A DNA stretch of 64,000 nt from Chloracidobacterium validum. GTDB lineage: Bacteria; Acidobacteriota; Blastocatellia; Chloracidobacteriales; Chloracidobacteriaceae. This document shows positions 28,013 to 38,125 of this stretch, in pieces. The DNA is taken from assembly GCF_018304825.1 (NCBI RefSeq), contig NZ_CP072648.1, positions 169,501 through 233,500 on the forward strand. Direction: 5' to 3'. The notes under the pieces are model-generated. The model was given only the letters and a program-made list of their open reading frames with translations. It was not told the origin of the DNA and did no database searches. The position numbers and the translations under genes were made by a program. Each line of letters begins with the position of its first letter. Position 1 is the first letter of the stretch.

Positions 28013-28337
28013 GTTTGATGCTCCATAAAAGTGATTGGGTTGAGGGTTGGTCCGCCACGCATCGCTTGAACTCGGCGACAAGGGGCAGCGGTAAAACCAG
28101 GTCTGTTTCCACGATTTCACCAAGTCGCTGACGCGCCGTGACAGGGGTGTAATGCGAAACTCAGGTAGAAATGAACTTGATGGTTCAGACCAGACTATTG
28201 AAACAAAGCTTTATTGTTCATGCAACTGACTGGGCTGTAAAATCAAAGGTAGCACAGGCATTCCGGCCTGTAGCACGCTGGTGTCATACCCAAGGGGTAG
28301 CACAGGCATTCCTGCCTGTGGTGCGCCGTGGGGTTGG
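28013..28337. other. Non-coding region upstream of the subtilase gene
   Basis: No gene is visible. It must contain the promoter of the minus-strand subtilase gene and the 3' end region of the VOC gene's neighbour side; its left-hand half is more AT-rich around 28180-28240. The right end holds the two palindromic repeat copies listed separately. Confidence 0.5.
28248..28324. repeat. Two copies of a palindromic ggtagcacaggcattcc repeat
   Basis: Copy 1 (28248-28274) and copy 2 (28296-28322) share ggtagcacaggcattcc followed by GGCCTGT or TGCCTGT. In each, ACAGGC pairs with GCCTGT around a 6-nt loop, giving a short hairpin. They are 48 bp apart, intergenic and in the same orientation. Confidence 0.85.
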
Positions 28338-28697
28338 CTAGACGCCTAGGCGGCTAGCAAAGCGTAACCGATTACCGTCAGGGTCGGTGATAACCATCTC
28401 GCGCATGCCCCACGGCATGGCTTCCGGCGGGCAGGTGGTGATACCGTTTGCCGTGAAGCTCCGGTAGCAAGCGTCAACATCGGCGACCTGGAAGTACACT
28501 GCCCCGCCGACTTGGCAGTCGTCGGCGTGCTCGGTGAGAAAGATGGTTTGTCCGTCACGGGTGAGTTGGCAAAACAGCGGGGAGCCCGGCTCAAACTGAT
28601 GCTGCCAGTCAATCTGGAAGCCCAGCCCCTGCGTGTAAAACAGAAGCGACCGCTGGGCGCTCAGCATACGAAGTTGTGGAATGACCGTTTGTGTCAT
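28338..28697 (-). CDS. VOC-superfamily (glyoxalase/bleomycin-resistance-like) protein
   Basis: A 119-residue single-module VOC protein. It shows the paired beta-alpha-beta-beta-beta arrangement: VIPQLRMLSAQRSLLFYTQGLGFQIDW at the start, AVYFQVADVDACYRSFTANG in the middle, and GMREMVITDPDGNRLRFAS at the end. The DPDGN turn before the last strand is typical. Substrate unknown; likely a small metabolite binder or resistance protein. AGAGG upstream of ATG 28697 fits a ribosome site. Confidence 0.85.
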   Translation of the reverse strand: MTQTVIPQLRMLSAQRSLLFYTQGLGFQIDWQHQFEPGSPLFCQLTRDGQTIFLTEHADDCQVGGAVYFQVADVDACYRSFTANGITTCPPEAMPWGMREMVITDPDGNRLRFASRLGV

Positions 28698-29074
28698 CTG
28701 GATGCCTCTTGACTAGATGCCTTTTGATCTGGACGCCACCTGAGTGTGACCGGCAGGCGAGTGCCTGAAACGCCGCGCGGGAACAAACGCTTACAGGTAC
28801 TACCTGACACGAACGGCGGCCGGTGAGTTTCCACTCGACCGGATCGCTGTGGCCGACGGCACAGGTAACGGTTGCCCAAGTCCACACCACCGCGTTTTGT
28901 CAGCGCGGTGAGTATCGCCTTGAGCCAAGCTGTACCAGTACGCATTGGGGCTGAATTTTTGCTACACTCTCTTTGCAGGTTGCGAAGTGAGTGTAGTTGT
29001 CACGCTGCGCGGTTTGGCGCACAATAGGACGCTCTCCCGCACAAGCTAGAGCAGTTTCGTGGAGACACCAGACC
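28698..29074. other. Divergent intergenic region, VOC gene to kinase gene
   Basis: No supported gene. Minus-strand frames of 83-93 codons here are Arg-rich and recognisably non-coding in character. The region should contain the promoters for both flanking genes; a TACACT hexamer near 28961 is -10-like but has no clear -35. Confidence 0.4.
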
Positions 29075-31219
<2,145 letters not shown>

Positions 31220-31255
31220 TCTTCCCCTACCCTGAGAGATAAGGCTGGCTTGTGT

Positions 31256-34240
31256 TCACCAGTTGATGAGTTTGGCGTTGTCGCCATCCAGTTCACGGGT
31301 GAACTCTTTTTCGAGTCCGTAGCGGCGGCGCTTGAGGATGAGTCCCTGCCGGGTGAGGCCTAGTTCGCGCGCGGCATGGGTGACGTTACCGTGGTGGCGC
31401 TCGAGGGCGCGGCTGATCATCTTGCGCTCAAGGGCTTCTACTGCTTCGGAGAGCGTCTGTCCGGCAGCAGCCGGCGGCTCCGGCATCGGGGCCACGGCAC
31501 GGTGGCTTCCGCTTGGCATTGGCGGCGCGGAAAGCCACAACTCTGGTGAGAAGTGATCCGGGGTCAGGATGTCGTTCGGTTCGGCCAACGCCACCGCCCG
31601 CTCGACTTCGTTTTTGAGCTGCCGGACGTTGCCCGGCCACGGCAGCCGACTGAGGCGCTCAAGCGCTGCTTCAGAAAGGGAGACCGTCTTCCCTTCGCGC
31701 TTGGCGCACTCCCGGAGCAGGTGGCGGGTCAGGGCCGCGATGTCTTCCCGCCGTGCGCGGAGTGGTGGGACGTGCAACCGGACGACGTTGAGTCGGTGGA
31801 ACAAGTCTTCCCGAAATCGGCCGTGGGCAACTTCGGCTTCGAGATCGCGGTTGGTCGCCGCAATCACCCGAACGTCCACGCGGATGGGCTGTTCGTCCCC
31901 AACGGGGTGAATCTCACGCTCCTGTAAAAACCGCAGGAGCTTGGGTTGAACGTGTAGGGCAAGCTCGCCAATCTCATCCAGAAACAGTGTGCCTCCGGCC
32001 GCTGCGCGAATGATGCCCAGGGCGTTTTTGTTCGCCCCGGTGAACGCGCCTTGGCGGTGTCCAAACAGTCGGCTCTCGACCAGTTCAACCGGAATGGCCG
32101 CGCAGTTGAACGGCAAAAAGACCCGGTCGCGGCGGCGGCTGGTGGTGTGCAGGGCGCGCGCCACCAATTCCTTGCCAACCCCCGATTCACCGGTGATGAG
32201 CACGGTGACATCCGATGAGCGAATTTTTTCGATGCGCTCCAGCACGGCCAGCATCGCCGGTGATTCCGCCACCAATCCGAGGTGGGCAAACCGATTGGTG
32301 GCTGAGTCGCTACTGACGACCGACCGTGTGGCACGCACCGTATTTCGCAGGCGGTGGTTCTCGAGGATGAACTCCACGACGTGGACGAGCGCCTCGAGGG
32401 TGGTGACCACATTGGGCGGCATCCGGCCCGCAACACAGAGAAAAAAGCGCCGCATGGGGGACAGTTCCGCACCGGGGCGCACGTCGTTGAACAGGCGCAC
32501 CGTCAGGTCGTCTGGGAAGGAGCGCTCGTCATGCAGGCTGCTTTCCAGCGCGCGCCGCATCCGTTCTGCCTGGGGCGCGCTGCCGGCGTGCAGCCGGATG
32601 CCATCGGGCGTCTGCTCGAAAATCGCGGCGCTCAGGCGCAGCTCATCGCGGAGTAGAATCGCCAACTCGCGCAGAAGTAAGTCTGGCGAGCTGGACGCGG
32701 CAACCAGGCTCTCGATGAGCAGGGCATCCAGGCTGGGCGCTGCCGATGGAGAGGCAAGTGCGGCCGCAACCGGTGGGGTTTCAGCGAGGAGCTTTGCCGC
32801 CTGCGCTTCCCACCGCGCCGCACCAAGCTCGGCAAAGATCCGCTGTGCTGACTCCAGGTGCATCCGCGCCCGCGTTCCATTGGCCAGGGCCAAAAATGCC
32901 CGTCCTGCCCCCAGGTGACTACAGGCGGCATCATAGACGAATCCGGCGGACTCGAAGATGGACAAGCTTTGGGTGAAAGCCGCCACCGCTTCACTTGGGT
33001 TGTTGCGGGTGAGGTGCAGTTCACCGTCCAGCCGGCAAGCAAAACCCGTGGCATGCAGCTTGGGTGAATCGCCAAAGAGTTCGCGCGCGCGGCGCAGGTG
33101 TGCTTCGGCGCGGGTGGCATCGCCGGCTGCCAGGCAGGCTTCGGCCAGACGCAAGTGGCTGACCGGCAAGCGCGCAATCCGATTGATCTTGGCATTGATC
33201 CGCGTGGACTGCTCAAAGAGTGAGATGGCCTCCTCACTGCGCCCCTGCGCGAGCAGCACTTCGGCTAACGCCTCCCAGCCACCGGCCTCGGCTGCCGGCC
33301 GCCCGGCTGCCAAGGCCCGCTCAATAGCCAGCCGCGCCTGCCGTTCGGCTGCCTCGAGGTCGCCTTGCCAAAGGCGGAGCCGGCTCGCGGTGCGCCGCAC
33401 CAGGCTTTCCGCTGCTTGGTCGGCCGCGACCAGGGACATGGCTTGCCCCAGGGCCTCTTGCGCTTCCCGCCACTTGCCGGCATACATCCGCACGTCGGCC
33501 ACCAAGTCATAGGCGCGGCCCAACGCCAGTTTGTCTTCGGTTTGCGCCCAGTGCGCGATGGCTTTTTCCAACAGCGTCAAAGCTGCTGCCAGCTCACCTG
33601 ACTCAAAGGCGACGAACGCCTGATGGTCAAGCAACTGTCCGATGAGTCCAATTGTTTGGGCTGGCAATCCACCGGGGAGGGCTTCCAGCAGCGCCAGGGC
33701 CTGCGCCGCCGCTTCGCGTGACTCAACGCCGCGCCCTTCGTGCTGGTTGATGACCGCAAGCTGCCAGTGACATTCGGCGACCCCGTGGATGTCACGCAGG
33801 CGTTCGAGCCGGCGCAAGCCCCGCCCTAAATGCTCACGGGCGATAGCGTACTCATCAATTGCGGCATAGATGCGCCCCAGTAGGGCTTCAGCCCGACCCA
33901 TCAGGGCATCCGAACCCCGTGACTCCCCCAGCTTGAGCGCCAGGTTGGCTTCGTGGATGGCGCGTGGGATGTTGTGTTGTCGAAGGCACAGGTCTCCCCG
34001 TTGGAGGTTCACTCGCCCCACCAACTCAGTCTCCGGGGCGCGTTCCACGATGGCGTCCAGCACCTGCGCCGCTTCCTCAAAGCGTTGGTTATCGGCCAGC
34101 ACCTCGGCCAACTCGAAGCGCCGTTCGAGTGCAAGCGGCGAACCCTGTTGGTCAAGCGCCTTGATTTCAAGCTGAAGTCGCGTCGCCAGCCACTCCTGGC
34201 GACCAAGGTGGGATGGCTTCACCGGGGTAAAATCAGGCAT
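31256..34240 (-). CDS. Sigma-54-dependent activator with N-terminal TPR repeats
   Basis: A 994-residue transcription regulator. Residues ~20-500 are helical TPR-like repeats (e.g. ALLGRIYAAIDEYAIAREHL), the likely sensing or partner-binding part; a GAF-like region follows. The AAA+ domain has Walker A GESGVGKELV near 683, the sigma-54 contact loop GAFTGA near 728, and Walker B GGTLFLDEIGEL. The C-terminal Fis-type HTH is NVTHAARELGLTRQGLILKR. There is no receiver domain, so it is not a classical response regulator. Its divergent neighbour is a secreted subtilase preceded by a sigma-54-like promoter. rpoN is not in the window. Confidence 0.92.
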   Translation of the reverse strand: MPDFTPVKPSHLGRQEWLATRLQLEIKALDQQGSPLALERRFELAEVLADNQRFEEAAQVLDAIVERAPETELVGRVNLQRGDLCLRQHNIPRAIHEANLALKLGESRGSDALMGRAEALLGRIYAAIDEYAIAREHLGRGLRRLERLRDIHGVAECHWQLAVINQHEGRGVESREAAAQALALLEALPGGLPAQTIGLIGQLLDHQAFVAFESGELAAALTLLEKAIAHWAQTEDKLALGRAYDLVADVRMYAGKWREAQEALGQAMSLVAADQAAESLVRRTASRLRLWQGDLEAAERQARLAIERALAAGRPAAEAGGWEALAEVLLAQGRSEEAISLFEQSTRINAKINRIARLPVSHLRLAEACLAAGDATRAEAHLRRARELFGDSPKLHATGFACRLDGELHLTRNNPSEAVAAFTQSLSIFESAGFVYDAACSHLGAGRAFLALANGTRARMHLESAQRIFAELGAARWEAQAAKLLAETPPVAAALASPSAAPSLDALLIESLVAASSSPDLLLRELAILLRDELRLSAAIFEQTPDGIRLHAGSAPQAERMRRALESSLHDERSFPDDLTVRLFNDVRPGAELSPMRRFFLCVAGRMPPNVVTTLEALVHVVEFILENHRLRNTVRATRSVVSSDSATNRFAHLGLVAESPAMLAVLERIEKIRSSDVTVLITGESGVGKELVARALHTTSRRRDRVFLPFNCAAIPVELVESRLFGHRQGAFTGANKNALGIIRAAAGGTLFLDEIGELALHVQPKLLRFLQEREIHPVGDEQPIRVDVRVIAATNRDLEAEVAHGRFREDLFHRLNVVRLHVPPLRARREDIAALTRHLLRECAKREGKTVSLSEAALERLSRLPWPGNVRQLKNEVERAVALAEPNDILTPDHFSPELWLSAPPMPSGSHRAVAPMPEPPAAAGQTLSEAVEALERKMISRALERHHGNVTHAARELGLTRQGLILKRRRYGLEKEFTRELDGDNAKLINW

Positions 34241-34279
34241 CGCGGCGACAGGGCAGCCTCCGAAACCATTGTGAAGATA

Positions 34280-34306
34280 CTTGCTGTCAATGACGTTGAC
34301 GGCAAG
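34280..34306. promoter_or_regulatory. Palindromic candidate enhancer/operator
   Basis: CTTGCTGTCAA, a 5-nt centre, then TTGACGGCAAG: arms complementary at 10 of 11 positions. It lies 40 bp upstream of the activator start and ~210-230 bp upstream of the sigma-54-like element, a normal distance for an activator-binding enhancer. Two more TTGAC half-sites follow at 34311 and 34329. Confidence 0.55.
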
Positions 34307-34513
34307 TCGTTTGACACGTTAGTGGCCATTGACGGGTTGGCGTGAGAGCGTATGAAGGTAATGTTAAGTCGCTTTTTTCTCAAGCCCGCGCCTCGTCCAT
34401 TCCCATCGGGCCGGAGAAAATCTTTGAAAACACAAGGGTTCCGTTTGGTCGTGGATGCCCTGCGCGACGCTTGGCGGCACGGTTGGCAGGCGCTGCGCCG
34501 AGAAACGTCAGGT

Positions 34514-34530
34514 TTGGCACGCAACTTGTC
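34514..34530 (+). promoter_or_regulatory. Sigma-54-like -24/-12 promoter of the secreted subtilase
   Basis: TTGGCACGCAACTTGTC matches TTGGCACRNNNNTTGCW in the whole -24 block and in TTG of the -12 block; the -12 GC is GT. It is 84 nt upstream of the subtilase GTG and lies in the 373-bp gene-free region (34241-34613) divergent from the activator. Confidence 0.6.
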
Positions 34531-34613
34531 TTAGGGTCAGAATGCGCACAGTGCATTCATCCACCTGCGCACCACAGATATTTCCGCTCAAATCATACGG
34601 AGGAATCCCGGTC

Positions 34614-36077
34614 GTGAAGAAGTCTCTCGTTTATGCGTTTGCCCTACTGTTTGCTGGAAGCTTGACGGCGACCACCTTTAGCCAAATCAACCGGCCACTG
34701 CCCCCTTCGGCAGGTGGCAGCACTGGCGATGAGTATCCGGTAGATGTGGAAGGCGAGCCGCGCTATGTCGCCAATCAAATCATCGTTCAATACTATGAAG
34801 ATGCTGATGAGCGCAGCCGGATGCAGGTGCGGGCCTTGGTTGGCGCATCGCGGGCAAACACGCTGCTTTCGGCTGAGAATCGCCGCACGCTCGAAGCCGG
34901 GACGCCGCTGCGTAACGGCGGGCGCGCGGCTGGTGAAGTTGAACTCGACACCTTGCCACCAGGCCTGAGTGTCAAAAAGGCCTGTGAAATCCTCAAAGAC
35001 AACCCGGCTGTCAAATCGGTTGAACCAAACTGGATTTACACGAAGCTGCAAGCGGCGCGCCCGAACGATCCCCTGTTTTTGAACGGTTCACTGTGGGGCA
35101 TGTACGGCTTCAACACTGGCTCGGGCACGAGCAACCAGTTTGGCAGCGAAGCGGCGGCCGTCTGGTCAACCTCCGTTACGAACGGCACCGGCTCGCGCAA
35201 TATCTTCATTGGCGTGATTGATGAAGGCATCCAGGTCAATCACCCAGACCTACAGGCCAACATGTGGGTCAACCCGTTTGATCCGGTTGACGGGCGTGAC
35301 AACGATGGCAACGGCTACGTGGATGACACGCATGGCTGGGACTTCGCCAACAACGACCGGACGGTTTATGACGGCCCGGCCTCTGGTTCAACCAACGTTG
35401 ACTCGCATGGGACGCACGTTGCCGGCACCATTGGCGCCGTTGGCAACAACGGGATTGGCGTGGTTGGCGTCAACTGGCGTGTGACGATGATTTCCGGCAA
35501 GTTCCTTGGCACGCAAGGTGGTACCACGGCCAATGCGATTCGCGCCATTGACTACTTTACCGACCTGCGCGTGCGGCACGGCCTCGACATCGTTGCCACG
35601 AACAACTCCTGGGGCGGTGGCGGCTATTCACAGGCGCTGTTTGATGCGATTTCGCGGGCGCAGGCGCGGAACATTCTGTTCGTCGCCGCGGCCGGCAACT
35701 CATCGAATAACAATGACACCCGCCCGTCGTATCCGGCCAGCTACTCGCACAGCCACATTATCGCTGTAGCCTCGATTACGAGCACCGGTGCGCTGTCATC
35801 CTTCTCGAACTACGGTCGCACCAGTGTTGATCTGGGTGCGCCAGGCTCCAACATTCAATCCACGCTGCCGGCCAGCCGTTACGGCTCACTGAGCGGCACA
35901 TCAATGGCAACCCCGCACGTCACAGGCGTCGTGGCGCTTTACGCGGCTCGGCGTTCAGCCCGTGGCTTGACCATCAAAAACAACATCATGAGCAGCGTCT
36001 ATCGGATTTCCTCGCTCAACGGGCGTTGCGTGAGCAATGGGACGCTGGACGCCAACGCGCTGTTTCGCAACTTCTAA
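34614..36077 (+). CDS. Secreted subtilisin-like serine protease (S8)
   Basis: A 487-residue exported protease. The start is GTG 34614, with GGAGGA 9 nt upstream; a signal peptide follows (SLVYAFALLFAGSLTATTFS). An I9-like propeptide region spans roughly residues 45-140 (RYVANQIIVQYY ... KSVEPNWIYTKL). Catalytic triad: Asp near 203 (GVIDEGIQVNHPDL), His near 264 (DSHGTHVAGTIG), Ser near 428 (GTSMATPHVTG); oxyanion Asn in VAAAGNSSNNND. The segment DPVDGRDNDGNGYVDDTHGW is calcium-site-like. It lacks C-terminal extra domains. Promoter context suggests sigma-54 control by the divergent activator. Confidence 0.93.
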   Translation: MKKSLVYAFALLFAGSLTATTFSQINRPLPPSAGGSTGDEYPVDVEGEPRYVANQIIVQYYEDADERSRMQVRALVGASRANTLLSAENRRTLEAGTPLRNGGRAAGEVELDTLPPGLSVKKACEILKDNPAVKSVEPNWIYTKLQAARPNDPLFLNGSLWGMYGFNTGSGTSNQFGSEAAAVWSTSVTNGTGSRNIFIGVIDEGIQVNHPDLQANMWVNPFDPVDGRDNDGNGYVDDTHGWDFANNDRTVYDGPASGSTNVDSHGTHVAGTIGAVGNNGIGVVGVNWRVTMISGKFLGTQGGTTANAIRAIDYFTDLRVRHGLDIVATNNSWGGGGYSQALFDAISRAQARNILFVAAAGNSSNNNDTRPSYPASYSHSHIIAVASITSTGALSSFSNYGRTSVDLGAPGSNIQSTLPASRYGSLSGTSMATPHVTGVVALYAARRSARGLTIKNNIMSSVYRISSLNGRCVSNGTLDANALFRNF

Positions 36078-36126
36078 ACCAGCTTGTTCTAGACAAGCCG
36101 ACGCATAAGCGCACTTCACGTAAGGC

Positions 36127-36156
36127 AACGAGGCGGACAAGCCTGTCCGCCTCGTT
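36127..36156 (+). terminator. Rho-independent terminator after the subtilase gene
   Basis: A perfect 13-bp GC-rich stem (36127-36139 with 36144-36156) with a 4-nt loop, followed by tcgttttgctttg. It is 50 bp past the protease stop and separates it from the convergent tRNA-Gly gene. Confidence 0.92.
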
Positions 36157-36190
36157 TCGTTTTGCTTTGACTTTTCAGATTGGCTCGATG

Positions 36191-36265
36191 TGGAGCGGGC
36201 GATGGGACTCGAACCCACAACACCCAGCTTGGGAAGCTGGTACTCTACCATTGAGCTACGCCCGC
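36191..36265 (-). tRNA. tRNA-Gly (anticodon CCC)
   Basis: Reading the minus strand from 36265, the acceptor arm GCGGGCG pairs with CGCCCGC, the D arm has AGCTCAATGGTAGAG, the anticodon stem CCAGC/GCTGG encloses TTCCCAA, and the T arm has GGTTCGAGTCC. Anticodon CCC reads GGG codons. The discriminator base is U, as in bacterial tRNA-Gly, and CCA is encoded (36193-36191). Confidence 0.97.
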
Positions 36266-36322
36266 GCAGCCTTGTTGGACAGAGCAGAACATACGCTGCC
36301 ATCCACCGCCTGTCAACGCCGT

Positions 36323-36736
36323 TCACAGGTCGTAGAGAAACTCGACCTTCGCCTCGATGTCGGGATGCAGGCTGTGGTGGACCGGGCAGGTCAGGGCCGC
36401 CCGTTCGAGCTTTGGACGGGCTGCAGTCGGGATGTGTCCCGGCAAGTGGAACGTAATCGGCAGGGCCGCCACTCGGCGCGGTGAAGTGGTTTGCATGTGC
36501 TTGACAACGCGGAAGTGCGCGCCGGAAAGATCAAGGCTGTCGCGCTGGGCGACAATGCCCATCAGGGTCATCATGCACGAGCCAAGGGCTGCGGCCACCA
36601 AGTCGGTGGGCGAAAAGCTGCTTCCATCGCCCTGGTTATCCGTTGGGGCAACGGTTTGAAGCACGGCTCCCGACGGTCCGTGGGTCATTTCGACGCGCAG
36701 TGCGCCAAGGTATTTGCCGGTGATTTCAACAGACAT
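36323..36736 (-). CDS. OsmC/Ohr-family protein
   Basis: A 137-residue cytoplasmic protein. The two family cysteines are visible: one in AALGSCMMT (about residue 54) and one in LTCPVHHSLHP (about residue 117), with a FSPTDLVAAALGSC helix lead. OsmC-family proteins reduce organic or lipid hydroperoxides through this cysteine pair. The YhfA-like variant fits best, but subfamily assignment is uncertain. GGAGAG precedes ATG 36736. Confidence 0.87.
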   Translation of the reverse strand: MSVEITGKYLGALRVEMTHGPSGAVLQTVAPTDNQGDGSSFSPTDLVAAALGSCMMTLMGIVAQRDSLDLSGAHFRVVKHMQTTSPRRVAALPITFHLPGHIPTAARPKLERAALTCPVHHSLHPDIEAKVEFLYDL

Positions 36737-36901
36737 GAACGCTCTCCTCTATACAACGAATTCATCAGTCAATGCGACAAGCAACACCAAGCTTGGCCCG
36801 CCAATCGCCTGGTAGTCGGCAACCAATTCCCAATCGGGGGAAGGACTGGTATCGTGCCGCCCAATACCTAGTTTTGCACACAAGGGACTGCTTCAAAGGA
36901 T

Positions 36902-37321
36902 ATGCCTCTCACACTTGACATCGTTACGCCCGAACGGGCCTTCCCCTCGCAGGTGGTGGACGAAGTTGTATTACCTGCCCTGGATGGTGAAATCGGCGTC
37001 CTCCCCGGTCATGCGGCGCTGATGTCGCAACTTGGCGTGGCCGGTTTGTTGACGTACCGGCAGCAGGGCAAGGAAACGCTGGCCTTTGTCGCCCAGGGAT
37101 TTGTCGAAGTCTTGAGCGACCGGGTGACGGTGCTGACCGAACGGGCCGAACTTGCCGAAGACATTGACATCGAAGATGCCCGCGCGCACTTGCGGGAAGC
37201 CGAGTTGGCGCTCAAGCAGGCTGAGTCGGAGCGTCCCAATGAAGACCTTTCGCGCCTGCGCGCCGAACTTGAATCTGCGCTGGTGCGGGTCAAAACGGCT
37301 GAGCGTTACCTGTCGCGTTAG
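36902..37321 (+). CDS. atpC: ATP synthase F1 epsilon subunit
   Basis: A 139-residue subunit of the F1 rotor. The N-terminal beta-sandwich (LTLDIVTPERAFPSQVVDEVVLPALDGEIGVLPGHAALMSQL) and the C-terminal two-helix part (DARAHLREAELALKQAESE) are complete. AAAGGAT lies upstream of ATG 36902. No atpD precedes it: the left neighbour is osmC on the other strand, so atpC is detached from the rest of the synthase operon. It is followed 15 bp later by the Lgt-like gene. Confidence 0.92.
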   Translation: MPLTLDIVTPERAFPSQVVDEVVLPALDGEIGVLPGHAALMSQLGVAGLLTYRQQGKETLAFVAQGFVEVLSDRVTVLTERAELAEDIDIEDARAHLREAELALKQAESERPNEDLSRLRAELESALVRVKTAERYLSR

Positions 37322-37336
37322 CCTGAATGACGCCCC

Positions 37337-38125
37337 ATGAGCTTCCCTTACGACATTCGGTTGCCGTGGGGCACCATCCCAATCCACCTTGTCTTTGAAC
37401 TGTTGGCCTACGCCATTGGGTTTCGGCTGTACCTGCGCGCGCGTCGTCGCGCGCCGAGCGAGCTGACGACCGAGCAAGCGGTTTGGATCCTGGTGGGCTG
37501 TCTGGCCGGCGCCTGGCTTGGCTCAAAGCTGGTGGCCTGGTTGGAGCTGCCGACGCTGTACTGGCGCTTCCGTGCCGAGCCGCTGGTGTGGTTGCAGGGA
37601 AAATCCATCGTGGGTGGGCTGCTGGGCGGGTGGGTTGGCGTCGAGGTGGCGAAGACCCTGACCGGCGTTCGGCAGGCAACCGGCGATGCCTATGTCGTGC
37701 CGCTCATCGTCGGCATGGCCATCGGACGCCTTGGCTGTTTCTTCACCGGACTACCCGACGGCACCTGCGGCATTGCCACCAGCCTGCCGTGGGGCGTGGA
37801 TTTCGGCGACGGGCTGCGCCGCCATCCGACGCAGCTCTACGAGATTGCCTATCTTGTCTTGCTGGGCCTCGCGCTCGAACATCACCCATCGCGCCCAGCG
37901 CCGGCCGGCGCACGTTTTCGCTGGTTTTTGCTGGGTTATTTGGCCTTTCGGTTCGTCGTAGAGTTCATCAAGCCCCGGCCGTTCCTGTATCCCTTTGGAC
38001 TGACAGGAATCCAGACCGTGGCGTTGATGGGGATGGCGGCGGCAGCCGTCAGCCTGTGGCGGCAACCGCATCGTGCTCAGGCCACGCCGACTGTGGCCGT
38101 CGAAGGAGGCTCACCCCGTGGCTGA
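37337..38125 (+). CDS. Lgt-like membrane protein (divergent prolipoprotein diacylglyceryl transferase homologue)
   Basis: A 262-residue protein with about seven hydrophobic segments. Lgt landmarks are recognisable: GGLLGGWVGVEV, GMAIGRLGCFFTGLPDG, RRHPTQLYE and FRFVVEFIKPRP (the conserved Arg and Glu of the last segment). But the residue matching E. coli Lgt His103 in the HGG motif is Val (SIVGGLLG), and the Asn of GRxGNF is Cys (GRLGCFF). Both are required or strongly conserved in genuine Lgt. The protein may thus carry out a different lipid reaction. It is coupled (8-bp overlap) to the Tes-like radical SAM gene. Confidence 0.75.
   Translation: MSFPYDIRLPWGTIPIHLVFELLAYAIGFRLYLRARRRAPSELTTEQAVWILVGCLAGAWLGSKLVAWLELPTLYWRFRAEPLVWLQGKSIVGGLLGGWVGVEVAKTLTGVRQATGDAYVVPLIVGMAIGRLGCFFTGLPDGTCGIATSLPWGVDFGDGLRRHPTQLYEIAYLVLLGLALEHHPSRPAPAGARFRWFLLGYLAFRFVVEFIKPRPFLYPFGLTGIQTVALMGMAAAAVSLWRQPHRAQATPTVAVEGGSPRG

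Noticed and set aside
28694-28945. 83-codon minus-strand ORF whose stop overlaps the VOC start by 4 bp
   Set aside because: The overlap looks operon-like, but the translation is Arg-rich low-information sequence typical of a chance frame.
34484-34500. Second GG-N10-GC spacing upstream of the subtilase
   Set aside because: Only the spacing fits sigma-54; the flanking bases do not match the -24/-12 consensus.
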